A DNA stretch of 15,895 nucleotides from Planctomycetota bacterium (GTDB lineage: Bacteria; Planctomycetota; GCA-002687715; DRQF01), in NCBI GenBank assembly GCA_015485455.1, contig WFTN01000495.1:1-15895 (forward strand). The letters run 5' to 3'. The position numbers were made by a program, and so were the translations under genes. Positions within the stretch are counted from its first letter, which is position 1. The number at the start of each line of letters is the position of its first letter. Below are positions 14,617 through 15,895 of this stretch, piece after piece. The notes under the pieces were generated by a model. That model did not search any database and had not been told where the DNA came from. It was given only the letters and a program-made list of their open reading frames with translations.

Positions 14617-15895
14617 ATGAATTTGAAGAAAACAGTGAGAGCCTCCTCTGCGGCGCTCTGCACCTTGGCGCTGATGGCCACGGCCAGTTGGGGCCAGTCA
14701 ACCATCATCGAAGTCCAAGGGGCCCCCACTTATGCCAGCACAGTGGCTTGCCCTGGCGATGTGAATGGGGACGGGATCAATGACTTGGCCGTGGGCGATG
14801 ACATCGTCGGCTCCGTCGAGATCCTCTCGGGTATCGACGGATCGCTCATTCGCCAGTTGAATATACCCGCCAACGGTCAAACCTGGGGTAACCAACCAAG
14901 TTACTGCATCGACACATTGGGAGACCTCAATGGCGATGGCAACGACGACTTCATGGTTAGCAAGGTTGGCGACACCATCAGCGGATTGGTCGGTTCTATC
15001 CCTATTGGACCCGGTATTGTCGGCGTCTTCTCTGGGCAAACTGGCAGCCCCTTGTACGTCATCCCCGCCATCTCAAGTGAACAGAGCTTCGGCTACGCCG
15101 CTATCTCCGTTGACGACCTTGACCAAGATGGAAAACGCGACATCGTTGTCGGTGCCCCTGGAGCCTCAACCCAGGGCAAAACAGAAAACGGTTATGTTGC
15201 TGTCTACTCCGGAGCGACTGGAACACTCCTTTATCTCATCCATGGTGCAGGTAGTACCCATCGCTTCGGCCAATCCCTTGCCAACACCCATGATCTGGAT
15301 GGTGACAACAAAGGGGATTTCGTGGTTGGCAGCAATCGGGCAGCTGGCACAGCTTTCATCATTTCTGGCAATAACGGCAGTCTCATTCGTAGTCACCAGG
15401 CTGGTTCCGCGACTCTGTCTAACTCCTTCGGTTTGGGTTACCCGGACATTGAGGTAGCCGGAGGCGCTGATGTCAACGGCGATGGCACGAATGACGTCGT
15501 CTTGGCCAAGCGAGGTGATCAAACCAATGGCCCTAACGCCGGCGCGATCTTCATCTACTCTGGCCTCAATGGTCAAATGCTTGGCATGATTCTCGGTGGA
15601 CCCTGTGACGGCATCGGGGCCAAAATCGATTTGGCCGATGTCAATAACGATGGCATGGCCGACATCCTGTCAAGCAGTCGCAACGACGCTGGACACGACG
15701 ACGACGTCACCGTCTATTCCGGAGCAACCAACAACCCCACCTTCGATACCGACGGTGTCAGCAATGACATGACGCAGATTTCCTTGGTTGGCGACGTCGA
15801 TGGCGACGGCACCAAAGACTTCTTCGTAGGCACAGACCCCAGTGGATCCAATCCAGGTCGGGCCATTGTCGTGGCTGGTGGTCCTTGGATGGGTG
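14617..15895 (+). CDS. Secreted FG-GAP/VCBS (integrin-alpha-like) repeat protein, cut by window edge
   Basis: The reading frame is open from ATG 14617 to the end (426 codons); the stop is outside the window. A Sec signal peptide starts MNLKKTVR, has a hydrophobic core and probably is cut after ATASWG. Seven FG-GAP units follow. Each carries a calcium-loop motif D-x-[ND]-x-D-[GN]-x-x-D: at residues 48 (DVNGDGIND), 103 (DLNGDGNDD), 167 (DLDQDGKRD), 226 (DLDGDNKGD), 285 (DVNGDGTND), 341 (DVNNDGMAD) and 393 (DVDGDGTKD). They are spaced 52-64 residues apart and each is followed by a hydrophobic strand. This matches a seven-bladed beta-propeller, so one full propeller is probably present. Such proteins are surface-exposed or exported, bind calcium and are often adhesive or anchored by later domains. 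Any C-terminal anchor or sorting domain is not visible. Confidence 0.88.
   Translation, partial: MNLKKTVRASSAALCTLALMATASWGQSTIIEVQGAPTYASTVACPGDVNGDGINDLAVGDDIVGSVEILSGIDGSLIRQLNIPANGQTWGNQPSYCIDTLGDLNGDGNDDFMVSKVGDTISGLVGSIPIGPGIVGVFSGQTGSPLYVIPAISSEQSFGYAAISVDDLDQDGKRDIVVGAPGASTQGKTENGYVAVYSGATGTLLYLIHGAGSTHRFGQSLANTHDLDGDNKGDFVVGSNRAAGTAFIISGNNGSLIRSHQAGSATLSNSFGLGYPDIEVAGGADVNGDGTNDVVLAKRGDQTNGPNAGAIFIYSGLNGQMLGMILGGPCDGIGAKIDLADVNNDGMADILSSSRNDAGHDDDVTVYSGATNNPTFDTDGVSNDMTQISLVGDVDGDGTKDFFVGTDPSGSNPGRAIVVAGGPWMG

Noticed and set aside
14698..15576. Minus-strand reading frames opposite the FG-GAP gene
   Set aside because: They arise from the repeated Asp/Gly codons of the FG-GAP repeats read on the other strand.
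1..15895. CRISPR arrays, insertion sequences, integrases, toxin-antitoxin or defence genes
   Set aside because: No regularly spaced repeats, terminal inverted repeats or matching protein families were seen anywhere in the window.

Overview
The window reads as ordinary chromosome from a Gram-negative-type (double-membrane) bacterium. The envelope evidence is a BamD-like and an LptE-like outer-membrane lipoprotein and three lipoboxes, all with Gly at +2. Three things make the PVC/Planctomycetota region of the tree a reasonable guess: a CdaA-type c-di-AMP synthase in an outer-membrane bacterium, an ECF sigma factor fused to a transmembrane segment and a very large exported beta-rich region, and an FG-GAP repeat secreted protein. 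This is inference; no rRNA or other phylogenetic marker is present. I found no mobile element, CRISPR array, tRNA, rRNA or phage gene.

The left 10 kb is transcribed entirely on the minus strand, read from right to left. A HEAT-repeat lipoprotein (8969-9961) is followed by a CNNM/CorC-type CBS transporter (7515-8792), recO (6475-7299), a bamD-like lipoprotein (5240-6346) and an lptE-like lipoprotein (4705-5250) whose start lies inside bamD. After a 291-bp gap comes a tightly spaced operon: ftsH (1984-4413), folP (1121-1963, 20-bp gap), cdaA (193-1104, 16-bp gap, TTG start) and the first 65 codons of a YbbR/CdaR-like gene (1-196, overlapping the cdaA stop as ATGA). The first block serves outer-membrane assembly and DNA repair. 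The second joins membrane protein quality control, folate synthesis and c-di-AMP synthesis together with its probable regulator.

A divergent junction (9962-10137) separates this from the right part, transcribed on the plus strand: an orphan hutI (10138-11409), a 972-residue ECF sigma factor/transmembrane/beta-sandwich fusion (11513-14431), and the first 426 codons of a secreted FG-GAP repeat protein (14617-end).

The most unusual gene is the sigma fusion at 11513-14431. It puts a cytoplasmic sigma-70 region 2/region 4 module, one predicted membrane span and about 765 exported residues with carboxypeptidase-regulatory-like folds in one polypeptide. That is the layout of a one-protein transmembrane signalling device, with the transcription factor itself tethered. 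I see no separate anti-sigma gene next to it. How it would be released or act from the membrane cannot be told from sequence.
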